Source of the DNA: Seminavis robusta
Taxonomy: Eukaryota > Bacillariophyta > Bacillariophyceae > Naviculales > Naviculaceae
Direction of reading: 5' to 3'
Length of the DNA stretch: 62,664 nt
Assembly: GCA_903772945.1 (NCBI GenBank)
Contig: CAICTM010000508.1
Coordinates: 1 to 62,664, forward strand
A program made the translations under genes and the position numbers. The notes under the pieces were generated by a model that was not told where the DNA came from, did no database searches, and worked only from the letters and a program-made list of their open reading frames with translations. Positions 21,501 through 32,188 of the stretch are shown here, in pieces. The first letter of the stretch is position 1. Each line of letters starts with the position of its first letter.

Positions 21501-23021
21501 GATTCGCCCACGGAATCGTCATTGTTGTAGAGTCGAGTCATGATTTGTTGCGGGAAGAGGTCAGCTACGATTTTGTCTTGTTGAGTGAGCCTGAGCATCA
21601 CTTTGATCTGCCTTCTATTCACGGCAAAGTCATAGAAGACGAACAGAGCCGCCGTCACAGTAAATATGATAATGACAATGCCTGTAAACAGAGCAGGTTC
21701 GTTTGTCATATACGCGTTCTTCGTGGTATCTGACGGGTAGACTTGAATAGTCAAAGTGTCGACGCATAAATCGTCAGGAACGACGATTGAGTCGTCTACT
21801 CTGAAGCTGAAAAGCTCTCCCTCCACTACCAAATTGTCGAAGTTTGGATTATGTGCATCCATGAAGCCAATGTTTGTTGCTTCAGGTCCATTGATTTCAA
21901 AAGAGGCGACAAACCCACACGAAGTTCGGACGACTGCAATCATCCCAACAACATTAGGGGGAAGAACCTTGCGAAAGAAGTTTTCCCAGAGTGTATACAA
22001 CCAGACAACCCCCACAATCTTGCCCCCTTCGACGTTTTCAAAGATTGGTTGAAAGATTTGACCTGCCATACCAGTATCGAGGCGATTAAATGACAGAGTG
22101 GCAGTTCCGGTGGCATTGGAAGAGATGAATCCCTCTTTGTTGGATTTGACTGCCAGCAAGTTGTTTCCCTGGAAGATTGGTTGAGCCAAAGAGAAGGGGT
22201 ACCGATGCCAGTTTACAAGGTAGGGACCCGGTCGTGTTTCGGGTATTTTGGTTCTCGTGGTCAAGTTGAAAGCATGTATAACACTGGGTACGCCTTTAAG
22301 CTCAGTCACTGATGCATTCAGCTGCTGATAATCGATCTGACCCTGAATGATCTGAGGCATCTTTTGCGCCATGTACTCCTCAAAGGACGGACGGTCTTCT
22401 TCCTCCACAATGTTGGCCATGGTTATCCTCATGGCCCCAGTCATCTCTACCAGTCTCTGTGCCTGAGCACAGAAATCAGGAACTACCACTTTCGGCCAGG
22501 ACATGTTGGAAGCTGTCACCATAGAGCTGATCGAGATGCTAAAGAGCTCCAGCGCCGCAAATTGGCTCTTGACGTTTCTTCCCGAAACTGCAATCGCCTT
22601 TCGAGCCAGATTGCGGAACTGACAAACATTGAGATGAGCGATTGAGAGCAACAAGCAGGTTATTAGTAACAACATTTTAGCAACCAGCAACCAGCAACCA
22701 ACAACCAAGGCTCACCTCGTTCTCAAACGTCTTCTGTTCCTGGTCTTTTACATACTTGTAGGTAGCCACAGATAAAACCACAATGGCAATCACAAATGCC
22801 CCTAACAAGAATGCCTTGGTCCACATGATAACCTTTTGCTCCCCCCGAACAATGCCAGTGGATTTGGCGCCATTGTTATTATCATCACCAGAGTCTTCAA
22901 TTTTGAAGCGTGTTCCATCGTCCGTAGTGCCCATGCTCATCAGAGATCGAGTGATTGAGAAGTCATCCTTGACTACAGCTTGCTCTTCTCTCAAGCCATT
23001 ACGAAAGCTTGAGAACGTCAT
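18535..23021 (-). CDS. Receptor-like class III nucleotide cyclase fused to cyclic-nucleotide phosphodiesterase, 12 exons
   Basis: Exons (transcript order): 22716-23021, 21320-22618, 21082-21248, 20919-21005, 20001-20854, 19880-19928, 19710-19797, 19520-19611, 19382-19419, 19171-19307, 18949-19073, 18535-18868. All 11 introns (64-100 bp) are GT..AG and keep frame; 1191 residues. Order: cytosolic N-terminus, TM (about 68-90), extracellular sensor-like region (about 90-407), TM (about 408-432), cyclase domain (about 490-665), PDE (about 800-1110), acidic tail. Cyclase metal Asp residues remain (AADLVGF; Asp550 in EAVADSYLAV) and Glu546 is guanylate-type. The motif normally FGDTVNxASRM is FGATVTLAEMM, so the Asn and Arg that stabilise the transition state are Thr629 and Met633. 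PDE ligands are intact: FHGWEHAVHV, HDVDHPG (919-924), Asp1042 in ASDVSH. Likely a cyclic-nucleotide hydrolase with a possible pseudo-cyclase. Confidence 0.9.
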
Positions 23022-24262
23022 ACTAGTACTTGCTTGCTGATGCAGTTAGTCTACTAGTAGTTATTAGTCTTTCAGTGCAGGAAAAATAAAATAATGAGCT
23101 TTCTTGTGATAAAAGCTCCCGGTACTATTATAGTGCGACCGTTTGCAGAAGTTGTGAAGCAAGTGTGAATTGTGACTGCCCAAAACAAAAGATCGCGCGA
23201 AATGTCTATCTAGCTAGCTAGTAGGAGTACTAGTGGATACATACATGAGCTCATACATGTACATGTACGAACTCATGTGCGGTACCACCGGTAGCTACAC
23301 CAGCTACAACTCCATTTTTAACTCTCTACATAGAGTATACTGAGTAGTACTGTACTGGTGTATACTGGCCATGGTCTTCTCTGTCGTTTAAAATTTATGA
23401 CCTTCCTGGCATTAAAATTGTTTGATGATTTAAGTAAAAGACTGTAAGATCAAATGGAAAGAGTATTGAACTAGAATTTGGTTGTCGAAAAGAGAATAGT
23501 GGGCCGAAACGCATTAAGTCAAAGACTGAACACGACAAAGCTAACGGAGAACAAGCATTATTTCGGTGGTTTCAGAATATTGGCTTAGAGGTGACTTGCT
23601 GATCAAGAGCACTAGCTACGGACTTCGGTAGTACCAGTACTTGGGAGTTGGGAGTTGGGAGCACTACATGTAGCTTGTAATCAGTCTTAGAGCACGAGTA
23701 CCAGCGTACCGGTACCAGCACACCAGCACCTTTGTGATGCCCAGCAAACGCATCAAGGACAGGAACCTGCTGAATCGAATCCTAAATCCTGCTCCTGTAT
23801 CTATTTTCTGATCTTTTACAGGTCACAAGTCGACAACAACTTCACTGTTTTGTCAAGCTCGAGGGGCCGGGTCGCTGGGTCTCGAAGGAATTTGATCCAA
23901 GATTTATTGAGAGTGCAATTAGCACGGTACTACGTACAGCTTAAGACCAATAAAATTAATCTCTGTGAAAGTGTGAATTGTCCTTACTAGCTACAGTAGT
24001 AAAAGTAAAATGGACTTTAAATCGTCCATTGGCTGTGAACTGTGAACCATCCTTTAATTAAATCGCTCCTGCATTGGAAAATAAATGAGTTAGAGTCTAA
24101 TAATAGCAATCTACAAGTACTAGCTAGCTAGCTAGTAGCGGTACAGTATTGATGATGGATGCACCATGGCTGGTATATTGATGACAAGCAAGACCCCCTT
24201 TTCAAGCATGCAGAAGATCGTTTCACAGTTCATGCCGGCCACAGCAAAGAATGCAACCTTTG
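23022..24262. other. Intergenic, palindrome-rich
   Basis: 1.24 kb without a supported frame. It contains the promoter side of the cyclase-PDE gene and the 3' side of the CrtI-like gene. Notable words: ACATGAG...CTCATGT inverted repeat around an ACATGTACATGTA core (about 23244-23278), CTAG microsatellites (23210-23222, 24119-24136) and GTACCGGTACC near 23705-23716. Confidence 0.5.
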
Positions 24263-26455
24263 TCACCTTTGGCATACTAGTAGCATATCGTCCAATAGTG
24301 ATTGTGCCTTGTCGGCTACTAATTTGCTGCCAATGAGGACCAAGGGCACGCCGTTTCCCGGCCGGCTACTGGCTCCACAATACAGAATGTTGGAATCCTG
24401 CTTCAATCCAAATTTTGCCCCCGGACGGGTGAGGCTCAGCTGCCCAAAGCCATGACTCAGAGCAAAAGGTGTCCCAGCCCCTACATGATACTGATCTGCA
24501 TACGTGGAAGGTGTATCGACAACTTCGTGTATAATGTGGTCTTCCAAGTCCGCCAAGGATTGAATAGCAGCAAATCGTTTCAAGACAGCCTCTCGCAACG
24601 CAGAAATGTAGTCTTTGTCAAATTGCTTCTTGTATTCCTCGATAGCTTCATCTCTTGATAGTGTGGCAAATTCCGGTTTGCGTTCCAGAGTTGGGCATGG
24701 CACCAACACCATGATTGAATCGCAGCCCTCAGGCGCGGCTGATGGGTCTATCTTGGTGGGACAGTGCACGTAAAAGTTGAATGGTTCCACCTTTGAGCCA
24801 CCCTCTTTGCCTCTTAGGATGCGCCAACTCTCTTCCGCCCTTTCGCGCCCGTTTGCAGCTGCCAGAAAGACATTGTGCGTATTCAAATCATTCAATTCCT
24901 TGTCGATGGACCAGTGGAACGCAACCACACCGCTGCTGAACAAAAAGGAATCGTCCCAATCAAAGCGAGGTTCCGCTGACGGGTCTTCTTCGTCCTTTTT
25001 TGCAGATTGTTCTAGCAGTAGGCTCTTTGATGCATATGGGAGGTCTGCATTGACAATGACAAGATCTGCCGAGACAAAACTGTCTGTATTTGTTGACCCT
25101 GTAGTTGCTGTGTCTGTATCGTTGCGGCGTACATGTACTACACCAGATGAATCGATTCGAGTGACCATTCTGCCAGTTTCAATAGTTACACCCACTGCTC
25201 TGGCCAAGTCTGCAAGTGACTCCGAGACAGACTTGAATCCGCCAATGGGGGCAAATACTAAAGCCACATCGCGCAATAACAAAAACCATGTAAGGTAAAG
25301 GGCAAATCATAGATCGACAGGGTATGCAATACCGTCTGCACTTACCACCTGCTTTGTCATTGTCAGGATGCAATTCAATGGCAGCAAGCAATCCAAAGAC
25401 GGCAGGTGCTGTCGTGGTCAACACTCCGGCGCCAAGCTGCTGATTGTTTCGATAGGGTTCAAGTCCGACGTACAGATCCTGAAAGGATGCTAACGCCCGC
25501 ATCTTTTCCGAGTCGAAAATGGCATCTAGCACGTCGGAATGGGGCTTTAACGGCCAAGCCTTGTGTCAGTTGCACAAATTGAGATCAGCAGCAGGAATTA
25601 TTGAGAAACTTGTAAAGCAGGTGAGATGTCTTTTTTCTCGGTGGCCTACTAGCTAGATAGCAGCAGTCTCACCTTTCCAAAGTCTCGCAAAGCCTCATAG
25701 ATAAATGCAGGAAACGACCCCAAATCCAATCGTTCCTCAATAAAGTTGGGCAAACCACAATCCAAAAATGCCGCGGTGGCTCTCATGTATTCATCCCATT
25801 TCTCTGCACCATTGGGCTCCAATTGGTCCATCTTTTGTCTAGATTCCTGGTAGAGCTTTGCTATTCTCTCGTCTTTTTGGCAGAGTTGCTTGGAAAAGCC
25901 CACATCGAGTCTGTTGTTGCTGCTGCTGTTGTCGTCCTCATCGAACACGACTTGATAGGCAGGTGTGCACTGTCGCATGACGAGACCAAACTCTTGTGCC
26001 AGTTGCTCTCCTGATGATGATGATGATGATGTCGAAGCAGAAGCGCAGCAATCTTGAAACACTTCCTGATAGACATGCGGCAGTAGGAGGAGAGAAGGAC
26101 CTCGTTCGTGCCGAAAGGTCCCCACGTTGGGAATGGTCACATCAAAGGATCCACTTCGTCCGCCGATTTCTTTGTTCTTCTCGTAAATAGTGACATCACA
26201 GAATGGACGAGTCGCAGCAATGCGAGCAGCCACTGCCAGGCCTCCTACTCCACCACCGACCACAACGACTCGAAGTCGGGGTTGGTCCTGGTCGTCATCG
26301 CGCTCCATATTGTCGGATGCCATGAATCGACGACATTTTATTCTGGATGGAGCATTGTGGCCTCGTTGTTTTAGGAGGAGCTTGGAACCCGAAAATCCCA
26401 AGGCAAAATTGACCCACAAGAACAAGTACACATATGCATAGATGCGAAGCACCAT
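24263..26455 (-). CDS. Phytoene-desaturase/carotenoid-isomerase-like FAD oxidoreductase, plastid-targeted, three exons
   Basis: Exons 25673-26455, 25346-25559 and 24263-25257; introns of 113 and 88 bp (GTGAGA..ACAAG, GTAAGT..TTTAG), joined in frame to 663 residues. N-terminus: a signal-peptide-like stretch (MVLRIYAYVYLFLWVNFALG) followed by FSGSKLLL with Phe at the expected cleavage point, resembling the bipartite plastid leader of algae with secondary plastids. Residues 61-80 (RLRVVVVGGGVGGLAVAARI) are the FAD Rossmann motif. The C-terminus has the CrtI-family block: GTPFALSHGFGQ, then ASSRPGNGVPLVLIGSKL. Family members desaturate or isomerise carotenoids; substrate and step are not resolved, since several paralogues occur in diatoms. 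A His/Ser-rich low-complexity insert (STSSSSSSG) lies at about 135-145. Confidence 0.85.
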
Positions 26456-26840
26456 GATGAGCGTCCAAACTATCTACTTGTACCAGTGGCCGGGCACACA
26501 ACACATGCCGTACAATCTCCTAGCAGTCATCAACCTCTCGGCAACATTGTACAACATAGATGAAGTGTCTTTGAGGCTGACGTACAGTACGTATGGTTGA
26601 CACCAACAAAGATCGTATCTTCCTGAAAACTGTCAAAACGTACTTTTGAACATTTTGACCAAAACGTGGCTCAATTTCTTCGAACTGAGCCAGAAAAATG
26701 ACTGAATGCTCGCACCCGCTGGAAAGTTTTGAAAAGTCCATGGAAAGTTGTGAGTCCACACACTTGGCGGATCCCTAAGTAATCCCAAGCGACAGATTTA
26801 GCTCTAATTACTATAACGTTCAGTCACAGCATCGGTTGGA
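26456..26840. other. Intergenic, left edge of accessory island
   Basis: 385 bp with no supported gene. This is the boundary between the carotenoid-enzyme gene and the recombinase gene. No terminal inverted repeat could be matched by eye to the right side of the recombinase gene. Confidence 0.4.
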
Positions 26841-29249
26841 ATGAAGTCACCTCGGAATGAAACAGAGTACGTGTACCTACCACTTCGAGTCTCTTTACAA
26901 AGCCCTCCTCACAAAATCGTCGGAGATCAACGAAAGTCCTCGACAAAGTCCTGGTTCGACGATCGAAAGTCCATTATGGACTCCTCCACCCTCTCAATCA
27001 TTACAACAGCTGAAGATGAGGAGTTATCCCCCAGCTTTATTGACCTGAGAGACAACAACTGCGAAAGCAACAAGACCCCGGCCGCCATCAAACAATTCAG
27101 TTTCTTTCTCAAAGGTTATTGTGATGAGAGAGGTTACAACAGTCGCACCGGTTTCGACCCAATCACTGATGTCGAGCAAATCCCCTACGAAGGATTAGAA
27201 GGCATCCATGATCTCAACCATGAGAAGTGGTGGAGCGATCTCATCGGAAACTTCTTCAACTACCTAGCGTTCAACGCCTACAAGTATCTCAACAAGAAGA
27301 AAGGTCTCCTCGCGTACGACTCTGCCACCGGGTATGCCAGTGCAATTAAAGCCTACTTCCTCAACAGGTTTCGGGACAAGCAACCTCGCCTCGTCTTCTG
27401 TGACCCTAGCTGGAGAAAGCTCCGCAACCTCCTCCTCACCAAATTCAAGGAAAGAGCACGGCGAACAGGCCAACGCATCACAACCCCCAAAGTCGCATCC
27501 ACGGACGATGACAGGAAAGCCATGGCCAATGCCTGTTTTTGGCTTGGAACCACTGAAGCCGCCGAATTCCATGGACTCAATGTCTTTACCTACCACCTGA
27601 TTGGAAGAGGAGGTGAAGTTTCAATGCTGAAACTAGAAGACCTTTGCATTGTCGACACCATCTCAGACCTGCACAAGTACCATGTGATGTCTGTCTCCCT
27701 CCAACGAGACAAAGACGGTCCCCTACAGGAGCTGAACCTCTATGCCCACAGAAGCTCCCTTCAAGATGATCCCTACTTTGGATTGATCTACTCGCTACTA
27801 GTCGATGGCTGCAACAAAAGCCACCTCTTTCCCAAGTTCAACCGGGAAGCGAAAGCCATAGACAAGAACGACAAGACAGCCTCTCGAGTTGCCTCAGTTT
27901 GGCAGCAGTGCTTCAACACACTTTACAAAGAGTTCAAGTCCCTATCGGAGACAGTCAACAACAAACTCACCTGCTACCATTCAAGGAAAGGTGCAAATCA
28001 GAAGCTAGCCGAAACCAACTCAGGACTTGCCCAAGTCTTTCGCACCGGTTGGGAGTTGCGAGGAGTCCATACTCTTTTTGACTATGTCATTGGTTCAAAG
28101 ACTCTAACGAACCAAGCAGGCAAAGCGTTGAGCGGTTGGACACGACGACAAGACAATGAAATCATGGGAGGCATTGCTCCAACCTTGACATCAATCCGCA
28201 GCAGTCCAGAGTGTGTGAACGATTTTATCCTAGCTCTATTCAGTGAAGACATTGGAGAGCGATGGCCCACCAGCATCAGGAACATACTGACTGCAACGCT
28301 GCTCAGACACTACGATGAGTTCATTTACATCATTGGCCAACACCCAGACAACCTCTACGAAGACAATCAACGCCACACATTTGTCCATGCAGTCCAGAAG
28401 GCTTTAGATCTTGCAAATGTCTCCCATGACACATTCAGCCTCTGGTGTCAAGAAGTCCGCCACGGGTTTGGAATCAACAACTTCATGGACCTACCCATCA
28501 ACCTCCTACCTCCAGATGCAACTCGAGACATAAAAGTTGATCCCCGATCCCTGTATGATCGCTACAACAGCCTTTGCAGCTCCTACAATTCCCTATTTGC
28601 TCAAAAGATGAACCTCGAAGATGACGTCTCCCGACTCCGCCTTGATGTCGCCCATCTCACCCGCAGCAACCACCGCTTGGAAAGTAGCAATCAACGCATG
28701 GAAAAGAAAGTCGACAAGCTCCTCGAAGTACTTGAAATCAAGTTCGACAAACAAACGAAAGAGGCAGCTTCCCCACCTCCAACAAAAGTCATGTACTTCT
28801 CAGACGGCCAGAAGAAATGGAGGAAGGACTTCACTCTCAAGGACACGTTCATTCGATACTTCACAGACCAATGCCTCGAAGGCTATCATCTTGAGCTGAA
28901 CAGCAGTGAGTACAAGAAGAAACTTCCAAGCGAGAAGACTCCAATCCTCACTCGCTATAGACGGATCAAGAAGGCAATCAAGGTAATGCTTTATTTCTGT
29001 GACAGCTATCCCAGTCCTCCTCCCCAAGACCCAAGTGATTTGGTTGCATGGCAGCGTCAGCTTACACTTCAAGCAGAGAAAGCTCTACACGATCTGACAG
29101 AGGAGCTCCCAGACCCTCCTGCACGTATCTCCCCTAGCTACCTAATGAAAGCCGCCATTGTCAAGGATTGGGAGAACCCAGAAAGCATGCTAGCCAAGAA
29201 ACCTCCCAAAGACACACCCCGCAACATTCTCACGCACTTTGGTTTCTAA
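26841..29249 (+). CDS. Crypton-like tyrosine recombinase (copy 1)
   Basis: 802 residues from the ATG at 26841 (a second ATG is at 26976). Tyrosine-recombinase signatures appear in order: Arg256 in HLIGRGGEVSMLKLEDL, His380 with Lys383 in YHSRKGANQKL, Trp404 in RTGWELRG, and nucleophile candidate Tyr415 in TLFDYV. Spacing of about 124, 24 and 11 residues fits the R..HxxR/K..W..Y catalytic order. A coiled-coil-like stretch (about 590-630) and a C-terminal domain (RYRRIKKAIKVMLYFCDSY, about 700-720) follow. The same elements occur in the copy at 58012. Crypton transposons carry this kind of recombinase plus a DNA-binding tail. There is no reverse transcriptase nearby, so a DIRS element is unlikely. 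It would cut and join DNA via a 3'-phosphotyrosine. The frame is intact. Confidence 0.7.
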   Translation: MKSPRNETEYVYLPLRVSLQSPPHKIVGDQRKSSTKSWFDDRKSIMDSSTLSIITTAEDEELSPSFIDLRDNNCESNKTPAAIKQFSFFLKGYCDERGYNSRTGFDPITDVEQIPYEGLEGIHDLNHEKWWSDLIGNFFNYLAFNAYKYLNKKKGLLAYDSATGYASAIKAYFLNRFRDKQPRLVFCDPSWRKLRNLLLTKFKERARRTGQRITTPKVASTDDDRKAMANACFWLGTTEAAEFHGLNVFTYHLIGRGGEVSMLKLEDLCIVDTISDLHKYHVMSVSLQRDKDGPLQELNLYAHRSSLQDDPYFGLIYSLLVDGCNKSHLFPKFNREAKAIDKNDKTASRVASVWQQCFNTLYKEFKSLSETVNNKLTCYHSRKGANQKLAETNSGLAQVFRTGWELRGVHTLFDYVIGSKTLTNQAGKALSGWTRRQDNEIMGGIAPTLTSIRSSPECVNDFILALFSEDIGERWPTSIRNILTATLLRHYDEFIYIIGQHPDNLYEDNQRHTFVHAVQKALDLANVSHDTFSLWCQEVRHGFGINNFMDLPINLLPPDATRDIKVDPRSLYDRYNSLCSSYNSLFAQKMNLEDDVSRLRLDVAHLTRSNHRLESSNQRMEKKVDKLLEVLEIKFDKQTKEAASPPPTKVMYFSDGQKKWRKDFTLKDTFIRYFTDQCLEGYHLELNSSEYKKKLPSEKTPILTRYRRIKKAIKVMLYFCDSYPSPPPQDPSDLVAWQRQLTLQAEKALHDLTEELPDPPARISPSYLMKAAIVKDWENPESMLAKKPPKDTPRNILTHFGF

Positions 29250-29305
29250 CAACCACCTAATTTATTAATGAAATTAATGTTACTCCTAGTCCTCCTTGAC
29301 CCCAT

Positions 29306-29608
29306 TCACTCCTCGGTATCATCACTGGCAAACTCCTCTTCATTCTCCTCCTCGCGTCGTCGTTGTGCACGCTCAGCCCACTCAGACTCCGGAAACCACT
29401 GTTCCGACATGTAGTGGGTACTCTCCTCAGCAGGTAGAGCAATCAATTCTTTAAGAGCCGTGATGAATCCTCGCTGGAGATCTGGAGTGTCGAAAGCATC
29501 AGGCATGTAGGCCCCAACGACACCGTCTTCATCATCATCATCCTCATCAATCTTTTCCTCATCAATCCACGATACCATCACGCTGTCACCAAACTTGGTG
29601 AACTCCAT
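29306..29608 (-). CDS. Small acidic protein, hypothetical
   Basis: 100 residues from the first ATG at 29608; the frame is open to 29665, so an upstream exon is possible. It is very acidic: EEKIDEDDDDEDG near the N-terminus and EEENEEEFASDDTEE at the end, with a Trp/Pro-containing middle (EQWFPESEWAERAQRRR). The family is not recognised. It is convergent with recombinase copy 1, 56 bp apart, suggesting the two belong to one mobile unit or that it is the end of a host gene interrupted here. Confidence 0.4.
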   Translation of the reverse strand: MEFTKFGDSVMVSWIDEEKIDEDDDDEDGVVGAYMPDAFDTPDLQRGFITALKELIALPAEESTHYMSEQWFPESEWAERAQRRREEENEEEFASDDTEE

Positions 29609-30169
29609 CTTCGTTGCGCCGACAGTACCATTGAAGACAGAAAGCGCATTTTGGACACGCCCCAATCAAGCCGAAAGCAAGAAGTCATGATCGGTGCTCT
29701 TCTCTGCGTCTAATGTCGAGCTGTGGCTCTTCGATCTTAGCGTGCAGCTCGCAAATTCGACCTTCCTCATCATGATCGGTACTGTACCGGAGTTTTGCAA
29801 GACCCAGATCGGTTTTGGTACGTCGTAGATTCTTTTCGTCGTCCCTTTTTTCCAACGCCCACCTAACTTCGCCGGCCGGTGATGGCGTTGTACTGTAACC
29901 TCTTCTTGGTACATGTAGCATCGCCTTCACCGCGTGCACGTCAGCATCACAATTAGCATGTATGTGTTGAAGCGTGATCCGCAAACCTGCGACCGTTAAA
30001 TTTGGCGAAATCAATCAGACGAGACGAGAATCAACTCAGGACATCGCTCAATTCAGCCTCCCGAAAGACCCGAACGCAGCAGCAACAAGCACAACCATCA
30101 CCACCACCATCACCACCACCACACGGCACACCACACGCTCACACAGTAACATAACACCAACACTGCAGT
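29609..30169. other. Divergent intergenic region
   Basis: Between the acidic ORF (-) and the papain-like ORF (+). Short overlapping frames only. A CAT/CAC microsatellite (about 30091-30124) lies in the probable 5' leader of the papain-like ORF. Confidence 0.45.
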
Positions 30170-31513
30170 ATGTGGGACGCCTTTTGCGAAGTTGTGGCTC
30201 CTACTCCAAAAAAGCCCATCACCTCCAAGTTTCAGGCCGCGAACTGTTCACCGCCTGAAGGACATGCAGACGTGTTCGTGGACGCTGCTAGGGCTGCGAA
30301 TTTAGGAATCGACTCATCCACACTCTCCACTCTTGACGATGCCACGATTACTTACATGTTCATGAAAGATTTTGACAAAACTTTGCTAGAAACCTCGAAA
30401 GAACCTCTCACCAAGAAGGAGTGTGGAGAGCTGCTTGTCGACAAGGCGCGAAAGTGCATCAAACTCCACAACATCGTGGCTGTCAAAGGAGGAGATCGAT
30501 CCTTTTCAGTCCTACCAGAGAAGCTACACACGTACAAGCAGTTTCTTGAGGATCACCCTACATGGAAGTCCGGAAGCAACAACAACGCAAGAACTATTTT
30601 CACGACAAACGAAGGCTTGCAGCCCATTTACCGAGTGCAGAAAACAGGGCTTTGCACCTGGACTTCTGCCACATCCGTGAAAGACTACGATCATCAGATC
30701 AAATTCCGATCACTCTATGGTGAATGCCACTATACGAACATTTCAAGGTTCATCCGAAATCATTTGGACAAGCGATCGCTCTGCGAACTCATTTTCCCAG
30801 AGCATTTTCCCAATGACGTGTCTCTTCCCCGGAGCCTTAACAACCTGAAATGTCTTTACAACCAGAAAACACGTTTTTGGACTTGGACCTTTACACCATT
30901 CATGAAATCCTCCATTGGGGATAGTCTACGGGATGCTTCACAAGCATTCATCGCGACGAGCCCAGGCCTGGTCAGTAACTTTCTCGTGGACGAAGTTTTC
31001 ATGAATTCGGACAGGACTAGTTTTGAGGGACCCGTCACTATTCAGGACGACAAAATTGTGGGCGTTCATTCTCTTATCCTTGTGGGAGTTCGCACTGATG
31101 AGAAGACGAAAAAAGTCTGGTACATGCTTCAGAATTCATGGATGGAGAAGCAGTTTGTGGAGGTAGACTTTTCATATCTTGCAAGCATTGCGACCGTGAG
31201 TCGCAATCATGAACTTGGAGGCCTAATGATCACTTTCCCTGAGCCATGCGCCGAAAATCATGATGAACTTCCAACGGCTAACTCTGGGTTCCATAGGGGC
31301 ACACGATACATTGAATCGAGTCCACGACATAGCTTTTCTGGTGACGAGGCTGACTCGGACAGGCAGGGCATTGCGGCTGTTGTTACCGGGGACGCATATG
31401 AGATTCCCGAGCTTGTGAGTTTCCAAACCTCGAGCTCGTCGCAAAGCGAGTTCTCGGACGAATACTACACTATCACAATCTCCAAGGATTGGTGTGGCGT
31501 CATAATGAACTAG
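30170..31513 (+). CDS. Papain-like cysteine-peptidase-fold protein in accessory island
   Basis: 447 residues from an ATG (cagtATGTGG). Three segments align in order with the papain family: Gln157 and Cys162 in QKTGLCTWTSATSV, His300 in GVHSLILVGVRTD, and Asn322 in MLQNSWMEKQFVEV. The Cys-His and His-Asn spacings (138 and 22) are near those of papain (134 and 16). The QNSW motif is typical. The Cys motif lacks the usual CGSCW, so activity is uncertain. There is no signal peptide or obvious propeptide; the tail is Ser/Asp-rich. It sits between the recombinase gene and the origin-like repeats. It could be a mobile-element peptidase, as known in self-synthesising transposons, or a host gene caught in the island. 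Confidence 0.5.
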   Translation: MWDAFCEVVAPTPKKPITSKFQAANCSPPEGHADVFVDAARAANLGIDSSTLSTLDDATITYMFMKDFDKTLLETSKEPLTKKECGELLVDKARKCIKLHNIVAVKGGDRSFSVLPEKLHTYKQFLEDHPTWKSGSNNNARTIFTTNEGLQPIYRVQKTGLCTWTSATSVKDYDHQIKFRSLYGECHYTNISRFIRNHLDKRSLCELIFPEHFPNDVSLPRSLNNLKCLYNQKTRFWTWTFTPFMKSSIGDSLRDASQAFIATSPGLVSNFLVDEVFMNSDRTSFEGPVTIQDDKIVGVHSLILVGVRTDEKTKKVWYMLQNSWMEKQFVEVDFSYLASIATVSRNHELGGLMITFPEPCAENHDELPTANSGFHRGTRYIESSPRHSFSGDEADSDRQGIAAVVTGDAYEIPELVSFQTSSSSQSEFSDEYYTITISKDWCGVIMN

Positions 31514-31620
31514 CTCCAGGACGGAATTAGCTTGCGTCTTGCTGAGTTCGGGATTAACTGTCAATACGTCCTTCCGAGACGGTGGATGTATGTATATCCC
31601 ATTGCTCGAATTATAAAGAA

Positions 31621-31738
31621 GGACCAAGGGAACACGAGGGGGCCAAGCGTAGCGCGTGAGCCATTGATAACCCTACCAAAAAAATTAAGGTTATCAATAG
31701 GGCGAAACTATTATTACCCCCTCGGGTCTCCCTGGTCC
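31621..31738. repeat. Nested inverted repeat with TATTATTAC (possible replication origin, module 1)
   Basis: Outer arms 31621-31642 (GGACCAAGGGAACACGAGGG...) and 31717-31738 (CCCCCTCGGGTCTCCCTGGT...) are imperfectly complementary over 22 bp. Inner perfect 10-bp arms ATTGATAACC (31663-31672) and GGTTATCAAT (31689-31698). TATTATTAC at 31709-31717 fits the NANTATTAC origin consensus of circular Rep-encoding ssDNA replicons, though it lies at the edge of the arm rather than centred in a small loop. Confidence 0.45.
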
Positions 31739-31956
31739 CCCTACTGTTTTTCCTATAGTGAAACCTGAAAAGGGGGGACCGGGGGACCGGCATTAAACGG
31801 AATCAAGCTGAAGAGATAAAGAACGGTACTCAAAGCGGAATTTCTTGCCGGTCCCCGGGTCCCCTCCTGCAGTAAGGTTAAGGTTAAGCCATACGGCGAT
31901 TGAGTTGCAAGGACCAAGGCATCCAATCTCAGCTCACGCGGCGATTGAGCGTACCC

Positions 31957-32154
31957 AAACCGTGCCATTCAACTTCATGCCAGTCCATTGCGCAAACCGT
32001 GCCATTCAACTTCATGCCAGTCCATTGCGCAAACCGTGCCATTCAACTTCATGCCAGCCCATTGCAAACCGTGCCATTCAACTTCATGCCAGTCCATTGC
32101 GCAAACCGTGCCATTCAACTTCATGCCGTTCAACTTCATGCCAGTCCATCGCGC
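31957..32154. repeat. 37-bp tandem repeat, about five copies
   Basis: Unit begins AAACCGTGCCATTCAACTTC and ends CAGTCCATTGCGC. Copies at 31957-31993, 31994-32030, 32031-32065 (35 bp), 32066-32102 and a rearranged fifth. Placed directly upstream of a Rep-like ORF, these may be iteron-type binding sites. There are no spacers, so it is not CRISPR. Confidence 0.85.
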
Positions 32155-32188
32155 AAACCATGAAACCCCCACATTTTTTTCTTTAAAG

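Larger units (their letters stand above)
31514..32188. other. Origin-like non-coding region of module 1
   Basis: No gene. Contains nested inverted repeats (31621-31738), a TATTATTAC word (31709-31717), G/C-rich GGGGGACC repeats and their complements (31776-31865), GCGGCGATTGAG words (31893-31904, 31938-31951) and a 37-bp tandem repeat (31957-32154), leading directly to the Rep-like ATG at 32189. Confidence 0.6.

Noticed and set aside
24777..25298. 173-codon frame on + strand
   Set aside because: Antisense to the CrtI-like gene.
26841..29249. DIRS-type retrotransposon
   Set aside because: A tyrosine recombinase is present, but no reverse transcriptase or RNase H is found in the surrounding 10 kb.
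31957..32154. 37-bp repeats as a CRISPR array
   Set aside because: Units abut directly without spacers and the genome is eukaryotic.
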